64,000 nt of DNA from an uncultured Ruminococcus sp. (GTDB taxonomy: Bacteria > Bacillota > Clostridia > Oscillospirales > Ruminococcaceae): NCBI GenBank assembly GCA_947627445.1, contig CANQWA010000011.1:1-64000 (forward strand), in the 5' to 3' direction. Position 1 is the first letter of the stretch. Every line of letters starts with the position of its first letter. Under the pieces are notes generated by a model. The model was given only the letters and a program-made list of their open reading frames with translations. It was not told the DNA's origin and made no database searches. Made by a program: the position numbers and the translations under genes. This document shows positions 43,846-53,818 of the stretch, one piece after another.

Positions 43846-44298
43846 TTACTGTTTGACGTTTTCAATCTTTGCTTTTGTTTGTTTGACTTCCTGTAAGTTT
43901 GTTGCAAAAAATGCTTCTGCATCTGTTAATAAACGATCTACATATCTCTCAGCAGCTTGTTTGATATCATTTGAACCATTCTGTGCTTTTGTCAGCATAT
44001 CTAAAGCACGTTGTTTGGCTTCCGTGAGGATCGTCTGCTCGGCAATCATCCGATGCGCACGGTTTTCCGCATCCTGAACGATTTGCTCTGCCTTGTTACG
44101 GGCTTCATCCAGAATACGGTCGCATTCAGAGTTGATCTGTTTTGCGCTTTTGATTTCTGCCGGTACATTCAGATGGGCAGAATTGAGCAATTCACGCATG
44201 CGGTCAGCATCAATAATGACCTTGTGCGCAGCAAAGGGAACAGGACGGGAACGATCCAGCAGATCATCCATATCGTCCAGAATTTGTTCAATCGTCAT
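43846..44298 (-). CDS. coiled-coil protein, often annotated ATPase/DivIVA-like
   Basis: 150 residues. A short N-terminal part (IEQILDDMDDLLDRS) precedes a long charged helix with Ala/Glu/Gln heptads (~60-150), e.g. ILDEARNKAEQIVQDAE. No nucleotide-binding motif is visible, so the ATPase label common in databases is not supported here. It overlaps the coaD stop (ATGA), a neighbourhood repeated in Clostridia. A scaffold or cell-division role is guesswork. Confidence 0.75.
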   Translation of the reverse strand: MTIEQILDDMDDLLDRSRPVPFAAHKVIIDADRMRELLNSAHLNVPAEIKSAKQINSECDRILDEARNKAEQIVQDAENRAHRMIAEQTILTEAKQRALDMLTKAQNGSNDIKQAAERYVDRLLTDAEAFFATNLQEVKQTKAKIENVKQ

Positions 44299-44795
44299 GA
44301 CAGCCTCTCTTTCTTGACTAAACGCTTTTCAATATATTCCAGTATTTCACGGGGAATAAAATGACTGATATCACCGCCGAATGTGGCAATCTGCTTGACA
44401 ACACTGGAACTGAGATACATATTTTCCGCAGTTGTTGTCAAAAAAACTGTTTCTGCGTCTTCATAAAGCTTCCGATTTGCCAGTGCCATCTGGAATTCAT
44501 ATTCAAAGTCACTAACAGCACGTAATCCTTTGACAATAGCGATAGCGCCTACTTTTTTCACATAATCCGCCAAAAGTCCGTCACTAGTGTCCACCTCTAC
44601 ATTCGGGAGATCCTGGGTGACACACCGGATCATTTCGACACGCTCCTGAGGTGTAAAGCTTTCATGTGTTTTCATCATATTGATGGATACCAGCACAATG
44701 ACCCGATCAAACAGACGGGATGCGCGAGTGATAATATCCAGATGTCCCAAGGTCACCGGATCAAAGCTTCCGGGACAAACCGCAATGCGTTCCAT
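44295..44795 (-). CDS. coaD: phosphopantetheine adenylyltransferase
   Basis: 166 residues from ATG 44795. The nucleotidyltransferase motif CPGSFDPVTLGHLDII opens the protein; KGLRAVSDFEYEFQMALANR and YLSSSVVKQIA are typical. It transfers AMP to 4'-phosphopantetheine, the penultimate step of CoA synthesis. The two upstream in-frame ATGs lie too near the AAAGGA site, and this start overlaps the rsmD stop. Confidence 0.95.
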   Translation of the reverse strand: MERIAVCPGSFDPVTLGHLDIITRASRLFDRVIVLVSINMMKTHESFTPQERVEMIRCVTQDLPNVEVDTSDGLLADYVKKVGAIAIVKGLRAVSDFEYEFQMALANRKLYEDAETVFLTTTAENMYLSSSVVKQIATFGGDISHFIPREILEYIEKRLVKKERLS

Positions 44796-44796
44796 C

Positions 44797-45345
44797 TCAC
44801 ACATCATCCTTTCTGCAAGTATAATATGTCACCGCAATGGCACCGTATTTCTTCTGCTTGCGGAAAAGAAGAGAACCAACTTTTTCCGGGAGCAGCAAGC
44901 CAGCTTCATGTTCACAAATCACCGTGCCTTCCGGCTGCATTCTGGGTTCTAAAACAGGCAGGATCTCCTGAAGCAAATCTTTATGGTAAGGAGGATCTAA
45001 AATGGCAATATGGAAACGAAGAGAAGTTCGGTTCAAAAATGATATGGCATCTGTTTGATGCAGCTGTGCCTGATCCAGAAAATGCACCTTTTCTAAATTT
45101 TCACGTGTTACTGCCAGAGAACGGGAGGATTGATCTACGCAGATGATTTCTGCTGCGCCCCGGCTCAGTGCTTCGATGCCCATTTGTCCGCTGCCGGCAA
45201 AAAGATCCAGCACCAGTGCGTCCTGCAAGTCAAATTGGATTGCAGAAAAAATGGCTTCCTTGACTTTATCGGTTGTCGGACGGACATCATTTCCCTCTAA
45301 TGTTTTCAATTTTTGCCCCTTTGCGCTGCCAGCAATCACTCGCAT
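44797..45345 (-). CDS. rsmD: 16S rRNA (guanine-966-N2)-methyltransferase
   Basis: 182 residues. RVIAGSAKGQKLKT start, RPTTDKVKEAIFS, LDLFAGSGQMGIEALSRGA (SAM site) and the catalytic DPPY motif (ILDPPYHKD). It methylates G966 of 16S rRNA. Its coupling to coaD is common in Firmicutes. AAAGGAGCG precedes ATG 45345. Confidence 0.95.
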   Translation of the reverse strand: MRVIAGSAKGQKLKTLEGNDVRPTTDKVKEAIFSAIQFDLQDALVLDLFAGSGQMGIEALSRGAAEIICVDQSSRSLAVTRENLEKVHFLDQAQLHQTDAISFLNRTSLRFHIAILDPPYHKDLLQEILPVLEPRMQPEGTVICEHEAGLLLPEKVGSLLFRKQKKYGAIAVTYYTCRKDDV

Positions 45346-45423
45346 ATGCCACGCTCCTTTTCAGGGGAAAACTCAATGCAAATGACAAATAGCATACAGC
45401 TGTCCCCTATCTATCATAACGAA

Positions 45424-45530
45424 GAGCCTGTCTTTACAAAAAGACACACCCATTTTTCCGGTAGGATCTTAGAACTTGTTCTCATTGTCTCGATCTGCCG
45501 AAAAAGAATATTTTCCAATACGTTCAGGTT
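45424..45530. mobile_element. R1 repeat, copy 3 (partial or diverged)
   Basis: The first ~55 bases (GAGCCTGTCTTTACAAAAAGACACAC … TTTCCGGTAGGAT, read in short pieces) match the end of copies 1 and 2 on their reverse strand; similarity fades toward uvrC. It fills most of the ~200-base uvrC-rsmD gap; the right limit is uncertain. Confidence 0.4.
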
Positions 45531-45546
45531 GACAAATCGGTTCAGA

Positions 45547-47376
45547 TTATTCTTCTGCATCGTGGAGCTGCCGATATAGCTGTTCTGCAACTCCGGCATT
45601 GACACCAGCAATTTTTGCCAATTCCTCTTGAGTGGCTTTCTGCATGTTTCCTTTTGTTTTATAATGCAGCAGCAGCTTCTGGGCTTTTTTCTCCCCAATA
45701 CCTCGTATTTTGGTTAACTCCATCTGATAAGACGCCTTGGAATGCAGCTGATGCATATAGGCGACTGAAAATCGATGCACCTCATCCTGGATCTGAGTCA
45801 AGAGATGAAATGCTGCACGATTGGCAGACAAAGAGATTTCTCCGCCGCCGCTGGAAATCGCACGGGTACGATGCTTCTGATCCTTGACCATGCCGTATAT
45901 GGGAATGGTCAGACCAAATTCTTTTGCAACAGGTAAAATCGTATTGACATGCCCCTGACCGCCGTCCAGAAGTATCAAATCCGGCAGTCGGGAAAAGCCT
46001 TCTTCATCCTGTGCCACATAATGCTGAAATCGTCGGGTAAGCGCTTCGCGCATACATGCATAGTCATCCTGTGTCACATTATTCTTCATTTTAAAACGCT
46101 TATAGGCACGTTTCAGTGGTCTGCCGTTTTCAAATACCACCATGCCACAGACCATAGATGTGGAGGATAGATTGGAGATGTCGTAAGCTTCGATATATTG
46201 AGGCGGCTGAGACAATCCCAGGGATTTTCCCAGTTCTTCTAGTGCCTGTACTTCCCTGCCAGTGCGTCCGAAACGCAGGGCAAGCTCCTCATTGGCATTA
46301 TTTCTTGCCAGCTGTACAAACTGGAGTAGCGTGCCTCGCTTGGGAATCACCATAGATACCTTTGTACCAGCAAAATCGGAAAACAGCCGCTCATACATTT
46401 CTCCGTGAGGCGGCATAGCTTCCAGTACGATATTTTTGGGAACAGCGTCACGATGATGTTCATAATACTGCACCAGGAAAGAATCCATCAGCTCTTCCTG
46501 AGAAACACTCTCCTGAAAGAAAAAGGCTTCTTTATCAAATAGACGCCGACCCCGATAGCGCAGCACAGAAATGCACTGGGTACCGCTGTTTTCTGCCATG
46601 GCGATCACATCCGCTTCCTGTAATGCAGCATCAAGGATCTTTTGCTTCTCCCCTGCTTTGGAAACAGCCTGAATACGATCCCGAAGGATTGCTGCACGTT
46701 CAAAGTCAAGCAGCTCGGCGGCTTTTTCCATTTCCTCCTGCATACGTTTTACAGAATCTGTACTTCCCATACGGATATAATCCTTTGCCTGACGAATGAT
46801 GTCGGCATACTCTTCCTGTGAAATATTTCCCCGGCAAACACCCATGCACTGCTTGATGTGATAGTTCAGGCAGGGGCGTGTTTTCTTAAAATCCTGAGGA
46901 AAGTTTTTGTGACAGGTGGGCAGTCGGAATACACTGTTGGTTTCTCTGGCGGTTTCCTTTGTAACAAATCCACTCATATAGGGACCCAGATAGTCCCCTT
47001 TTTTCTTTTTGTTTTTCTCTGCTGTCAATCTCGGATAAGCTTCGTCAGAAAAGCAAAGATAGCTATAGCCCTTATCATCTTTCAGCAGAATGTTATACTT
47101 TGGCTGGTGCTGTTTAATTAGACTGCATTCCAGCACCAGTGCCTCGTATTCTGAATCGGTGACAATAAAATCGTAATCATAAACATGCTCCACCATACTT
47201 GCCACCTTAGGCGTATGATCGGCAGAAACACGAAAATAGCTCGTCACACGATTTTTCAGATTTTTTGCTTTGCCCACATAGATGATCTCAGACTTCTGAT
47301 TTTTCATCAGATACACACCTGGAGATGTTGTCAGCTTTGCTGTTTTTTCCCGTAATTCCGGCAAACGACAATTCAT
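45547..47376 (-). CDS. uvrC: excinuclease ABC subunit C
   Basis: 609 residues from ATG 47376, with GGAGGT 7 bases upstream. GIY-YIG nuclease (SPGVYLMKNQKSEIIYVGKA), UVR segment (LLDFERAAILRDRIQAV), RNase H-like nuclease (LILLDGGQGHVN) and C-terminal helix-hairpin-helix pair (IRGIGEKKAQKLL; IAGVNAGVAEQL). It makes both incisions in nucleotide-excision repair. It follows purD by 41 bases on the same strand. Confidence 0.96.
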   Translation of the reverse strand: MNCRLPELREKTAKLTTSPGVYLMKNQKSEIIYVGKAKNLKNRVTSYFRVSADHTPKVASMVEHVYDYDFIVTDSEYEALVLECSLIKQHQPKYNILLKDDKGYSYLCFSDEAYPRLTAEKNKKKKGDYLGPYMSGFVTKETARETNSVFRLPTCHKNFPQDFKKTRPCLNYHIKQCMGVCRGNISQEEYADIIRQAKDYIRMGSTDSVKRMQEEMEKAAELLDFERAAILRDRIQAVSKAGEKQKILDAALQEADVIAMAENSGTQCISVLRYRGRRLFDKEAFFFQESVSQEELMDSFLVQYYEHHRDAVPKNIVLEAMPPHGEMYERLFSDFAGTKVSMVIPKRGTLLQFVQLARNNANEELALRFGRTGREVQALEELGKSLGLSQPPQYIEAYDISNLSSTSMVCGMVVFENGRPLKRAYKRFKMKNNVTQDDYACMREALTRRFQHYVAQDEEGFSRLPDLILLDGGQGHVNTILPVAKEFGLTIPIYGMVKDQKHRTRAISSGGGEISLSANRAAFHLLTQIQDEVHRFSVAYMHQLHSKASYQMELTKIRGIGEKKAQKLLLHYKTKGNMQKATQEELAKIAGVNAGVAEQLYRQLHDAEE

Positions 47377-47417
47377 AACAATACCTCCAGATGTTCCGGA
47401 ACAACGCTCCTCCAAAA

Positions 47418-48692
47418 TCACGCTTTCAGCGCACGTTGTCCGATATCAGTTCTGTAATGGGCTTTTTCAAAGAAAATTTCCTTGACACCGGCATAAGTAG
47501 TGTCCAACGCCTGCTGCAATGTGTCCGCTGTAGCTGTGACGCCCAGCACTCTGCCGCCGGAGGTGAAGAAACGGTCGTTTTCCAGTTTTGTACCGGCATG
47601 ATACACAAAGCAACCATCTATCTGTCCGTTTTCATCCAGACCGGAAATAGGCAGATTGGTGTCATATTTTTTCGGATAACCACCGCTTGCCATCACTACG
47701 CAAGCTGCACAGCCGTCCTTCCATTCAATGGAAAGCTGATCCAATGTGCCGTTCCAAATCGCCATGATGATCTGCACCAGATCCGTTTTCAAAAGAGGCA
47801 GGACCACCTGTGTTTCCGGATCACCAAAGCGACAGTTATATTCGATCACCTTAGGTCCATTGGGTGTTAGCATCAGACCAAAATACAAGCACCCCTGAAA
47901 GGGTCTGTTTTCCGTCTGCATGGCACGGATCGTAGGCGAAAAAATAGTATCCATACATTCCTGAGCCACTTCTGCTGTGTAGTAAGGATTGGGCGCAACT
48001 GTACCCATTCCGCCGGTGTTCAGTCCGTTGTCGCCATCCAATGCCCGCTTGTGATCCATAGAGGAAATCATAGGCTTTACGGTTTTACCATCGGTAAAGC
48101 AAAGTACAGAAACTTCAGGACCGGTCAGAAATTCCTCAATCACGATCTGAGAGCCGCTTTCACCAAAAATGCGGTCTTCCATAATGCTGGAAATGGCAGC
48201 AAATGCCTCTTCTTCATTTTGTGCAATTACAACACCTTTACCAAGTGCCAGACCATCTGCTTTGATCACTGTGGGGTACTGGTTCTTTTTCCGGAGATAG
48301 GCCTGCGCCTTTTCCGGCTCTTGGAATACCATGTATTCTGCTGTGGGAATGTGATACTTCTGCATGAGTTCTTTGGAGAATACCTTGCTTCCCTCCAGAA
48401 TTGCTGCGTTCTTTTTCGGACCGAAGGTCATAAAGCCCTCCGCTTGAAGCGCATCTGTCATACCCATGACCAGCGGATCATCCGGTGCAACAAACACCAG
48501 ATCCACAGCCAGTTTCTTTGCCAGTGCCACAATGCCTTCAATATCCGTTGCCTTTACCGGAAAGCACTTGGCATACTTGGCAATACCGCCGTTTCCCGGA
48601 GCACAGAAAAGTGCGTCCACCTGCTTGCTCTCTGCCAGCTTCATGATAATTGCATGCTCACGACCGCCGCCGCCAACAACCAGAATTTTCAT
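47418..48692 (-). CDS. purD: phosphoribosylamine-glycine ligase
   Basis: 424 residues from ATG 48692 (GGAGGG 7 bases upstream). VVGGGGREHAIIMKL start, ATP-grasp core with VIKADGLALGKGVVIA and EYNCRFGDPETQ. It makes glycinamide ribonucleotide, purine step 2. Last purine gene of the cluster. Confidence 0.96.
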   Translation of the reverse strand: MKILVVGGGGREHAIIMKLAESKQVDALFCAPGNGGIAKYAKCFPVKATDIEGIVALAKKLAVDLVFVAPDDPLVMGMTDALQAEGFMTFGPKKNAAILEGSKVFSKELMQKYHIPTAEYMVFQEPEKAQAYLRKKNQYPTVIKADGLALGKGVVIAQNEEEAFAAISSIMEDRIFGESGSQIVIEEFLTGPEVSVLCFTDGKTVKPMISSMDHKRALDGDNGLNTGGMGTVAPNPYYTAEVAQECMDTIFSPTIRAMQTENRPFQGCLYFGLMLTPNGPKVIEYNCRFGDPETQVVLPLLKTDLVQIIMAIWNGTLDQLSIEWKDGCAACVVMASGGYPKKYDTNLPISGLDENGQIDGCFVYHAGTKLENDRFFTSGGRVLGVTATADTLQQALDTTYAGVKEIFFEKAHYRTDIGQRALKA

Positions 48693-48710
48693 CAAATTAC
48701 CCTCCCCGAA

Positions 48711-49892
48711 TTAGTGGTGGAACAGACGAATACCGGTGAATGCCATCGCAATATTGTACTTATTACATGTTTCAATCACATGGTCATCACGAATAGAACC
48801 GCCCGGCTCTGCAATATAGGAGACACCGCTTTTTTTGGCACGTTCAATATTATCGCCAAAGGGGAAGAATGCATCAGATCCGAGACAAACATCGATATTT
48901 TGTGCCAGCCATGCCTTCTTTTCCTCCGATGTGAGAACTTCCGGCTTTATCTTGAAGGTGTTTTCCCATATACCATCAGCCAGAACGTCCATGTATTCCT
49001 CAGAGATATAGACATCAATGGCATTGTCACGATCTGGGCGGCGAATGCCATCTACAAACTGAAGTCCCATTACCTTGGGATGCTGACGCAGCCACCAGAT
49101 ATCTGCCTTGTTGCCTGCCAGACGGGTGCAGTGAATGCGGGACTGCTGACCTGCACCAATGCCGATCGCCTGACCATCTTTGACGTAGCAGACGGAATTG
49201 GATTGTGTATATTTCAGCGTAATCAGAGAAATCATCAGATCACGCTTGTAATTGTCCGGAATCAGCTTATTTTCGGTAACAATATTGGAAAGCAGTGACT
49301 CGTCAATCTTCAACTCGTTACGTCCCTGTTCAAATGTGACGCCGTACACCTGTTTGCGCTCAATTTCAGTGGGACGATAATCCGCATCGATCTGAATGAT
49401 ATTGTAAGTACCCTTGCGCTTGGATTTTAGGATTTCTAATGCCTCCGGCTCGTAACCAGGTGCAATGATACCGTCTGATACCTCACGCTGAATCATTTTC
49501 GCAGTCGGCACATCACAGATATCAGATAGTGCAATAAAGTCACCGTAAGATGACATACGGTCAGCACCACGAGCACGTGCATAGGCACAAGCCAGCGAGG
49601 AAAGCTCCCCTAAATCATCCACAAAATAGATTTTTTTCAGTGTATCAGACAGGGGTATTCCCACAGCAGCGCCTGCCGGAGAAACATGTTTGAAAGAAGT
49701 TGCCGCACACATACCGGTAGCTTCCTTCAACTCAGATACCAACTGCCAGCCGTTGAATGCATCCAGCAGATTGATATATCCCGGTTTGCCGTTGAGAACA
49801 GTAATGGGAAGATCCTGTCCATTCTCCATGTAAATACGGGACGGTTTCTGATTGGGGTTGCAGCCGTATTTTAATTGCATTTCATTTGCCAT
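48711..49892 (-). CDS. stand-alone AICAR formyltransferase (PurH C-terminal domain only)
   Basis: 393 residues, aligning only with the AICAR transformylase part of PurH: LKYGCNPNQKPSRI, SFKHVSPAGAAVG, Lys/His catalytic region and QQSRIHCTRLAGNKAD near residue 270. The N-terminal IMP-cyclohydrolase (MGS-like) domain of ordinary PurH is missing. It transfers a formyl group from 10-formyl-THF to AICAR, making FAICAR. The separate cyclohydrolase needed for the last step is encoded immediately upstream (12-base gap). Confidence 0.93.
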   Translation of the reverse strand: MANEMQLKYGCNPNQKPSRIYMENGQDLPITVLNGKPGYINLLDAFNGWQLVSELKEATGMCAATSFKHVSPAGAAVGIPLSDTLKKIYFVDDLGELSSLACAYARARGADRMSSYGDFIALSDICDVPTAKMIQREVSDGIIAPGYEPEALEILKSKRKGTYNIIQIDADYRPTEIERKQVYGVTFEQGRNELKIDESLLSNIVTENKLIPDNYKRDLMISLITLKYTQSNSVCYVKDGQAIGIGAGQQSRIHCTRLAGNKADIWWLRQHPKVMGLQFVDGIRRPDRDNAIDVYISEEYMDVLADGIWENTFKIKPEVLTSEEKKAWLAQNIDVCLGSDAFFPFGDNIERAKKSGVSYIAEPGGSIRDDHVIETCNKYNIAMAFTGIRLFHH

Positions 49893-49904
49893 GAAAGTGC
49901 CTCC

Positions 49905-50618
49905 TTACTGATTTTTGTTTACAATACGTGTTTGGGTTTCCTTGGTTTTCAGATCGATATAACGCACAAACAGGGAAACCTTATTGTCTGCATTCAGACT
50001 ATTCCAGAGCATTTCGGTAAATGCATCTATATCGCCAGAAATGCTGACTTTTTTTGGCTCACCTTCAAAGCTGGGCAGCGGATTGCCATCGCATTGATAG
50101 GTGTGAATAAAATGACCAATTCCAGCCCGGGGATTTTCATAATGAAACGTGTATCTCTGACAGGATGCTGGATCGCCATCTGCACTTTTCAGAATGGAAA
50201 GTCCATAGGAAAAGCTGTGATTGGATAGATCCATGATACCGGAAATTCTGGGAGTAAAATTGGGAGCATCCGGTTCAAATTCACGGGTACGCAAGGATTC
50301 CTCAAAGGTTTTTCCTGCCTGCATCAACGAATAGACAGTATCTGTCTGGTCACCGTTGGTGACAATGGTCAAGTCTTTCAGCACACGAACCGGTGCATAA
50401 ATGATCAGGCTTGGATCAACCATTTTTGACGGATCAAATGCCTGTGTACGAATACCGGCACCGTCTTCTACAAAAATACGATTCCGACTGTTTTCACTTC
50501 TGCCCATGATAAAATAGGCTGAAACAGCATAGTTTCCGTCTTCAGAACGGCCAAGGACAATACCTCTGCCCGGATAGGTGTTGGTTTGCAGTACCTGCTG
50601 CAGAGATGTGATTTTCAT
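49905..50618 (-). CDS. IMP cyclohydrolase, PurO-like
   Basis: 237 residues matching the archaeal-type PurO/IMP_cyclohyd family, unrelated to PurH: NTYPGRGIVLGRSEDGNYAVSAYFIMGRSENSRNRIF near the N-terminus in short blocks (YPGRGIVLG, YFIMGRSENSRNR) and PNFTPRISGIMD later. It closes FAICAR to IMP. Position between purN and the formyltransferase gene fits. GGAGGAAAT precedes ATG 50618. Confidence 0.88.
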   Translation of the reverse strand: MKITSLQQVLQTNTYPGRGIVLGRSEDGNYAVSAYFIMGRSENSRNRIFVEDGAGIRTQAFDPSKMVDPSLIIYAPVRVLKDLTIVTNGDQTDTVYSLMQAGKTFEESLRTREFEPDAPNFTPRISGIMDLSNHSFSYGLSILKSADGDPASCQRYTFHYENPRAGIGHFIHTYQCDGNPLPSFEGEPKKVSISGDIDAFTEMLWNSLNADNKVSLFVRYIDLKTKETQTRIVNKNQ

Positions 50619-50669
50619 ATAACATTTCCTCCAATATGACGGTCTGTTTTGATATGCATAGGGTTGCCG

Positions 50670-51296
50670 TTATTCAGCGATCCACACGGTCTTTCCCCTG
50701 ACCTCCAACCGATTGTCACAGAATAGTCTGACAGCCTGGGGTAAGATTTTCCACTCAGCCTCCTGCATCACACGCTTTTGCAGGGTTTCAGGGGTATCGT
50801 CCGGATGAACAGCCACCGGCTGCTGCAAAATGATCGGTCCGTCATCGGCGATTTCGTTGACAAAATGCACGGTTGCACCAGTCAATTTTACGCCGCGCTG
50901 CAGGACAGCTTCATGGACACGCAAGCCATAAAAGCCCTGACCGCAGAAAGACGGAATCAGAGACGGATGGATATTGATGATCTGATTGCGATAGGCATGA
51001 ATGATTTTTTCATCCAAAATGGTCATAAAGCCTGCCAGAACGATCAGATCTGCATATTCCTGAAACAGTGCTTCCAGCAATGCATTGGTATATGTTTCCT
51101 TTGTGGCATAAGATTTTGGCGTGATGATTCGGGTAGGTATGCCGTTTTCTTTGGCACGAACCAGGGCATATGCCTCCGGATTAGAGGAGATCACACAAGA
51201 AATGTTTCCATTCGGGATCAAGCCCTTTTTCTGTGCATCAATCAATGCCTGTAAATTTGTACCGCCGCCGGAAACCAGAACAACAATATTTTTCAT
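50670..51296 (-). CDS. purN: phosphoribosylglycinamide formyltransferase
   Basis: 208 residues. VVLVSGGGTNLQALIDA start, conserved LAGFMTILDEKII, and the catalytic INIHPSLIPSF plus GATVHFVNEIADDGPII (Asn, His, Asp). It formylates GAR with 10-formyl-THF, step 3. It starts 21 bases after purM. Confidence 0.95.
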   Translation of the reverse strand: MKNIVVLVSGGGTNLQALIDAQKKGLIPNGNISCVISSNPEAYALVRAKENGIPTRIITPKSYATKETYTNALLEALFQEYADLIVLAGFMTILDEKIIHAYRNQIINIHPSLIPSFCGQGFYGLRVHEAVLQRGVKLTGATVHFVNEIADDGPIILQQPVAVHPDDTPETLQKRVMQEAEWKILPQAVRLFCDNRLEVRGKTVWIAE

Positions 51297-51317
51297 TTTT
51301 GCTTCTGCCTTTCTCTG

Positions 51318-52355
51318 TTATTTCAAGATCACGCCTTCGTCGGATTCTATCAGTTCGCCAAGAATATACGCCTTTTCTCCGGAATCATTCAGCACCTGAA
51401 CAGCACGGTCTGCATCTTCTGCGGCAACACAAATCATCATGCCAACACCCATATTAAATGTGTTAAACATGTCACGTTCTGGAATATTACCGGTCTTAGC
51501 GATGAGATCAAAGATTGGCAGTACCTGCACATCGCTGCGGCTAATCTTAGCAGAAAGACCTTTTTTCAGCGCACGGGGAATATTTTCATAAAAGCCGCCG
51601 CCTGTAATATGTGCAATAGATTTCACGGAAGAAACCTCTGCCAGCAGTTTCTGAACAGCTGATACATAAATTTTTGTTGGAGTCAGCAGCGCATCGCCCA
51701 ACGTGCAGCCCAGCTCGGAAAAATGCCGTGCCAGATTCTGTTCATTGACTGTAAACACCTTGCGAATCAGCGAATATCCGTTGGAATGTACGCCACTGGA
51801 TTGCAAAGCGATCAGTATATCTCCGGCTTTCTGCGTCTCAGAGTTCAGGATCTTACTCCGCTCAACAACACCCACGGAAAATCCGGCAACATCATATTCG
51901 TCCACCGGATAAAAGCCCGGCATTTCTGCAGTTTCTCCGCCAACCAGCGCACAGCCTGCCTGTACACATCCTTCGGCAATGCCGGAAACGATAGAAGCCA
52001 CCTTTTCCGGAATATTTTTGCCAAGGGCAATATAATCCAGGAAAAACTGAGGCTTTGCACCGCAGCAAATGATGTCGTTGACACACATTGCCACACAGTC
52101 GATGCCGATCGTAGTGTGCTTGTCCATCAGAAAGGCGATTTTCAGCTTTGTGCCGACACCGTCTGTACCGGAAACTAGTACCGGTTGCTGCATCCCGGTG
52201 ACATCCAGTGCATACAGCCCGCCGAAACCGCCGATATCTGTCAGCACATTTGACGTCATGGTTCTGGCAATGTGAGACTTCATCAGCTCAACTGCTTTAT
52301 AGCCGGCAGTGACATCTACACCAGCTTTTTTATAGCTTTCCGAATAGCTTTCCAT
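51318..52355 (-). CDS. purM: phosphoribosylformylglycinamidine cyclo-ligase
   Basis: 345 residues. [20 protein letters not shown] start, [35 protein letters not shown] and [11 protein letters not shown] are PurM hallmarks. It closes FGAM to AIR with ATP, step 5. The FGAM synthetase that feeds it (purL/purQ/purS) is not in the window. Confidence 0.96.
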   Translation of the reverse strand: MESYSESYKKAGVDVTAGYKAVELMKSHIARTMTSNVLTDIGGFGGLYALDVTGMQQPVLVSGTDGVGTKLKIAFLMDKHTTIGIDCVAMCVNDIICCGAKPQFFLDYIALGKNIPEKVASIVSGIAEGCVQAGCALVGGETAEMPGFYPVDEYDVAGFSVGVVERSKILNSETQKAGDILIALQSSGVHSNGYSLIRKVFTVNEQNLARHFSELGCTLGDALLTPTKIYVSAVQKLLAEVSSVKSIAHITGGGFYENIPRALKKGLSAKISRSDVQVLPIFDLIAKTGNIPERDMFNTFNMGVGMMICVAAEDADRAVQVLNDSGEKAYILGELIESDEGVILK

Positions 52356-52378
52356 GGTTGTTTTACCTCCAACTGTTG

Positions 52379-53818
52379 TTAGTCGCCTATTTTCATTTCA
52401 AATTTATCCTTTGGCATCTCTCTGGGGACTTCGATGGGATATTCTCCACTAAAACATGCAGTACAAAATCCCGGCTGTGGTTTTAACTCCGCAGAGGTCA
52501 GAGACTGTACTCCGTCTAAGCTGAGATATCCCAGAGAATCCGCACCGATATGGGTACAGATCTCAGGAATTGTCATCTGACAGGCAATCAGATTTTCTTT
52601 GCTGTCGATATCGACTCCAAAAAAACAAGGACTGATAAAGGGCGGACAGGAAACACGCATATGTACTTCCTTGGCACCAGCTTCCCGCAGCAGATTCACG
52701 ATACGCTGACAAGTCGTTCCCCGCACAATACTGTCATCCACCAGAATTACACGTTTTCCGGCGACGACACTCTTGACCACATTCAACTTAATACGGACAG
52801 AATTGGTACGCATTTTCTGAGATGGCTGAATAAAGGTTCGTCCGACATAACGGTTTTTGACAAACCCGACTTCATAAGGAATGCCAGATGCCTTAGACAC
52901 GCCCAATGCGGCATCCAGACCGCTGTCCGGTACGCCGATGACCACATCCGCGTCCACAGGATGCTCTTTCCACAGCAGCTTTCCTGCACGAATACGAGCA
53001 TCATGGACACATGTTCCCTGAATTACCGAATCCGGTCTTGCAAAGTAGACATATTCAAACACGCACATAGACGGCTTTCTGCCGCAATGCTCCCGGATAG
53101 AGTGGATCTCCTTGCCAGCTTCTGCTACAACGATTTCGCCTGGATCTAGTTCCCGTTCAAAAACTGCATCGACGCTGTCCAGAGCGCAGGTTTCAGATGC
53201 AAAGACCACGCTTCCATCTTTACATCGCCCCATGCACAGAGGGCGAAAACCGTTGGGATCTCTTGCTGCAATCAGCTTTTTCGGGGACATGATTACAAGA
53301 GAATACGCCCCTTTCAAATCATACATGGCGTGCTTGACTGATTCTTCGATCGAAGCCTGCTTCAAGCGTTGTTCCGTCACCGCATAGGATATCACTTCTG
53401 TATCATTCGTGGAATGAAAGATTGCTCCTCGCAGCTCATATTTCCGGCGCAGTTCATGTGCATTAATCAGATTGCCATTATGTGCAATGGACATCGAACC
53501 TTTGACATGACGTACTACAATGGGTTGAGCATTGGAACGGTTGGGCTTACCGGTGGTGGAATAACGTACATGACCGATCGAAATATTCCCTTGTCCGAGC
53601 TTTTCGATGGTCTCTCGGTGAAACACCTCCGGAACCAGTCCCAGATCCTTATGCGAAGAAAAAACACCCTTATCATTTACAACAATACCGCAACTTTCCT
53701 GTCCACGGTGCTGAAGCGCATATAATGCAGCATATGTCATTGCAGCTACATCTGTGGTGTGCGGTGCGCATATGCCGAAAACACCGCATTCCTCATGCAG
53801 TCCAGTATTCAAATTCAA
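52379..53818 (-). CDS. purF: amidophosphoribosyltransferase (active type)
   Basis: 479 residues. A ten-residue propeptide ([10 protein letters not shown]) precedes the expected N-terminal nucleophile Cys11 of CGVFGI; the glutaminase domain continues with [11 protein letters not shown] and GHVRYSTTG. The PRPP loop is [13 protein letters not shown]. Cysteines in the C-terminal FCTACFSG match Bacillus-type Fe-S ligands. It commits PRPP to purine synthesis. It directly follows the PurF-like paralogue gene, whose stop adjoins this start. Confidence 0.96.
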   Translation of the reverse strand: MNLNTGLHEECGVFGICAPHTTDVAAMTYAALYALQHRGQESCGIVVNDKGVFSSHKDLGLVPEVFHRETIEKLGQGNISIGHVRYSTTGKPNRSNAQPIVVRHVKGSMSIAHNGNLINAHELRRKYELRGAIFHSTNDTEVISYAVTEQRLKQASIEESVKHAMYDLKGAYSLVIMSPKKLIAARDPNGFRPLCMGRCKDGSVVFASETCALDSVDAVFERELDPGEIVVAEAGKEIHSIREHCGRKPSMCVFEYVYFARPDSVIQGTCVHDARIRAGKLLWKEHPVDADVVIGVPDSGLDAALGVSKASGIPYEVGFVKNRYVGRTFIQPSQKMRTNSVRIKLNVVKSVVAGKRVILVDDSIVRGTTCQRIVNLLREAGAKEVHMRVSCPPFISPCFFGVDIDSKENLIACQMTIPEICTHIGADSLGYLSLDGVQSLTSAELKPQPGFCTACFSGEYPIEVPREMPKDKFEMKIGD

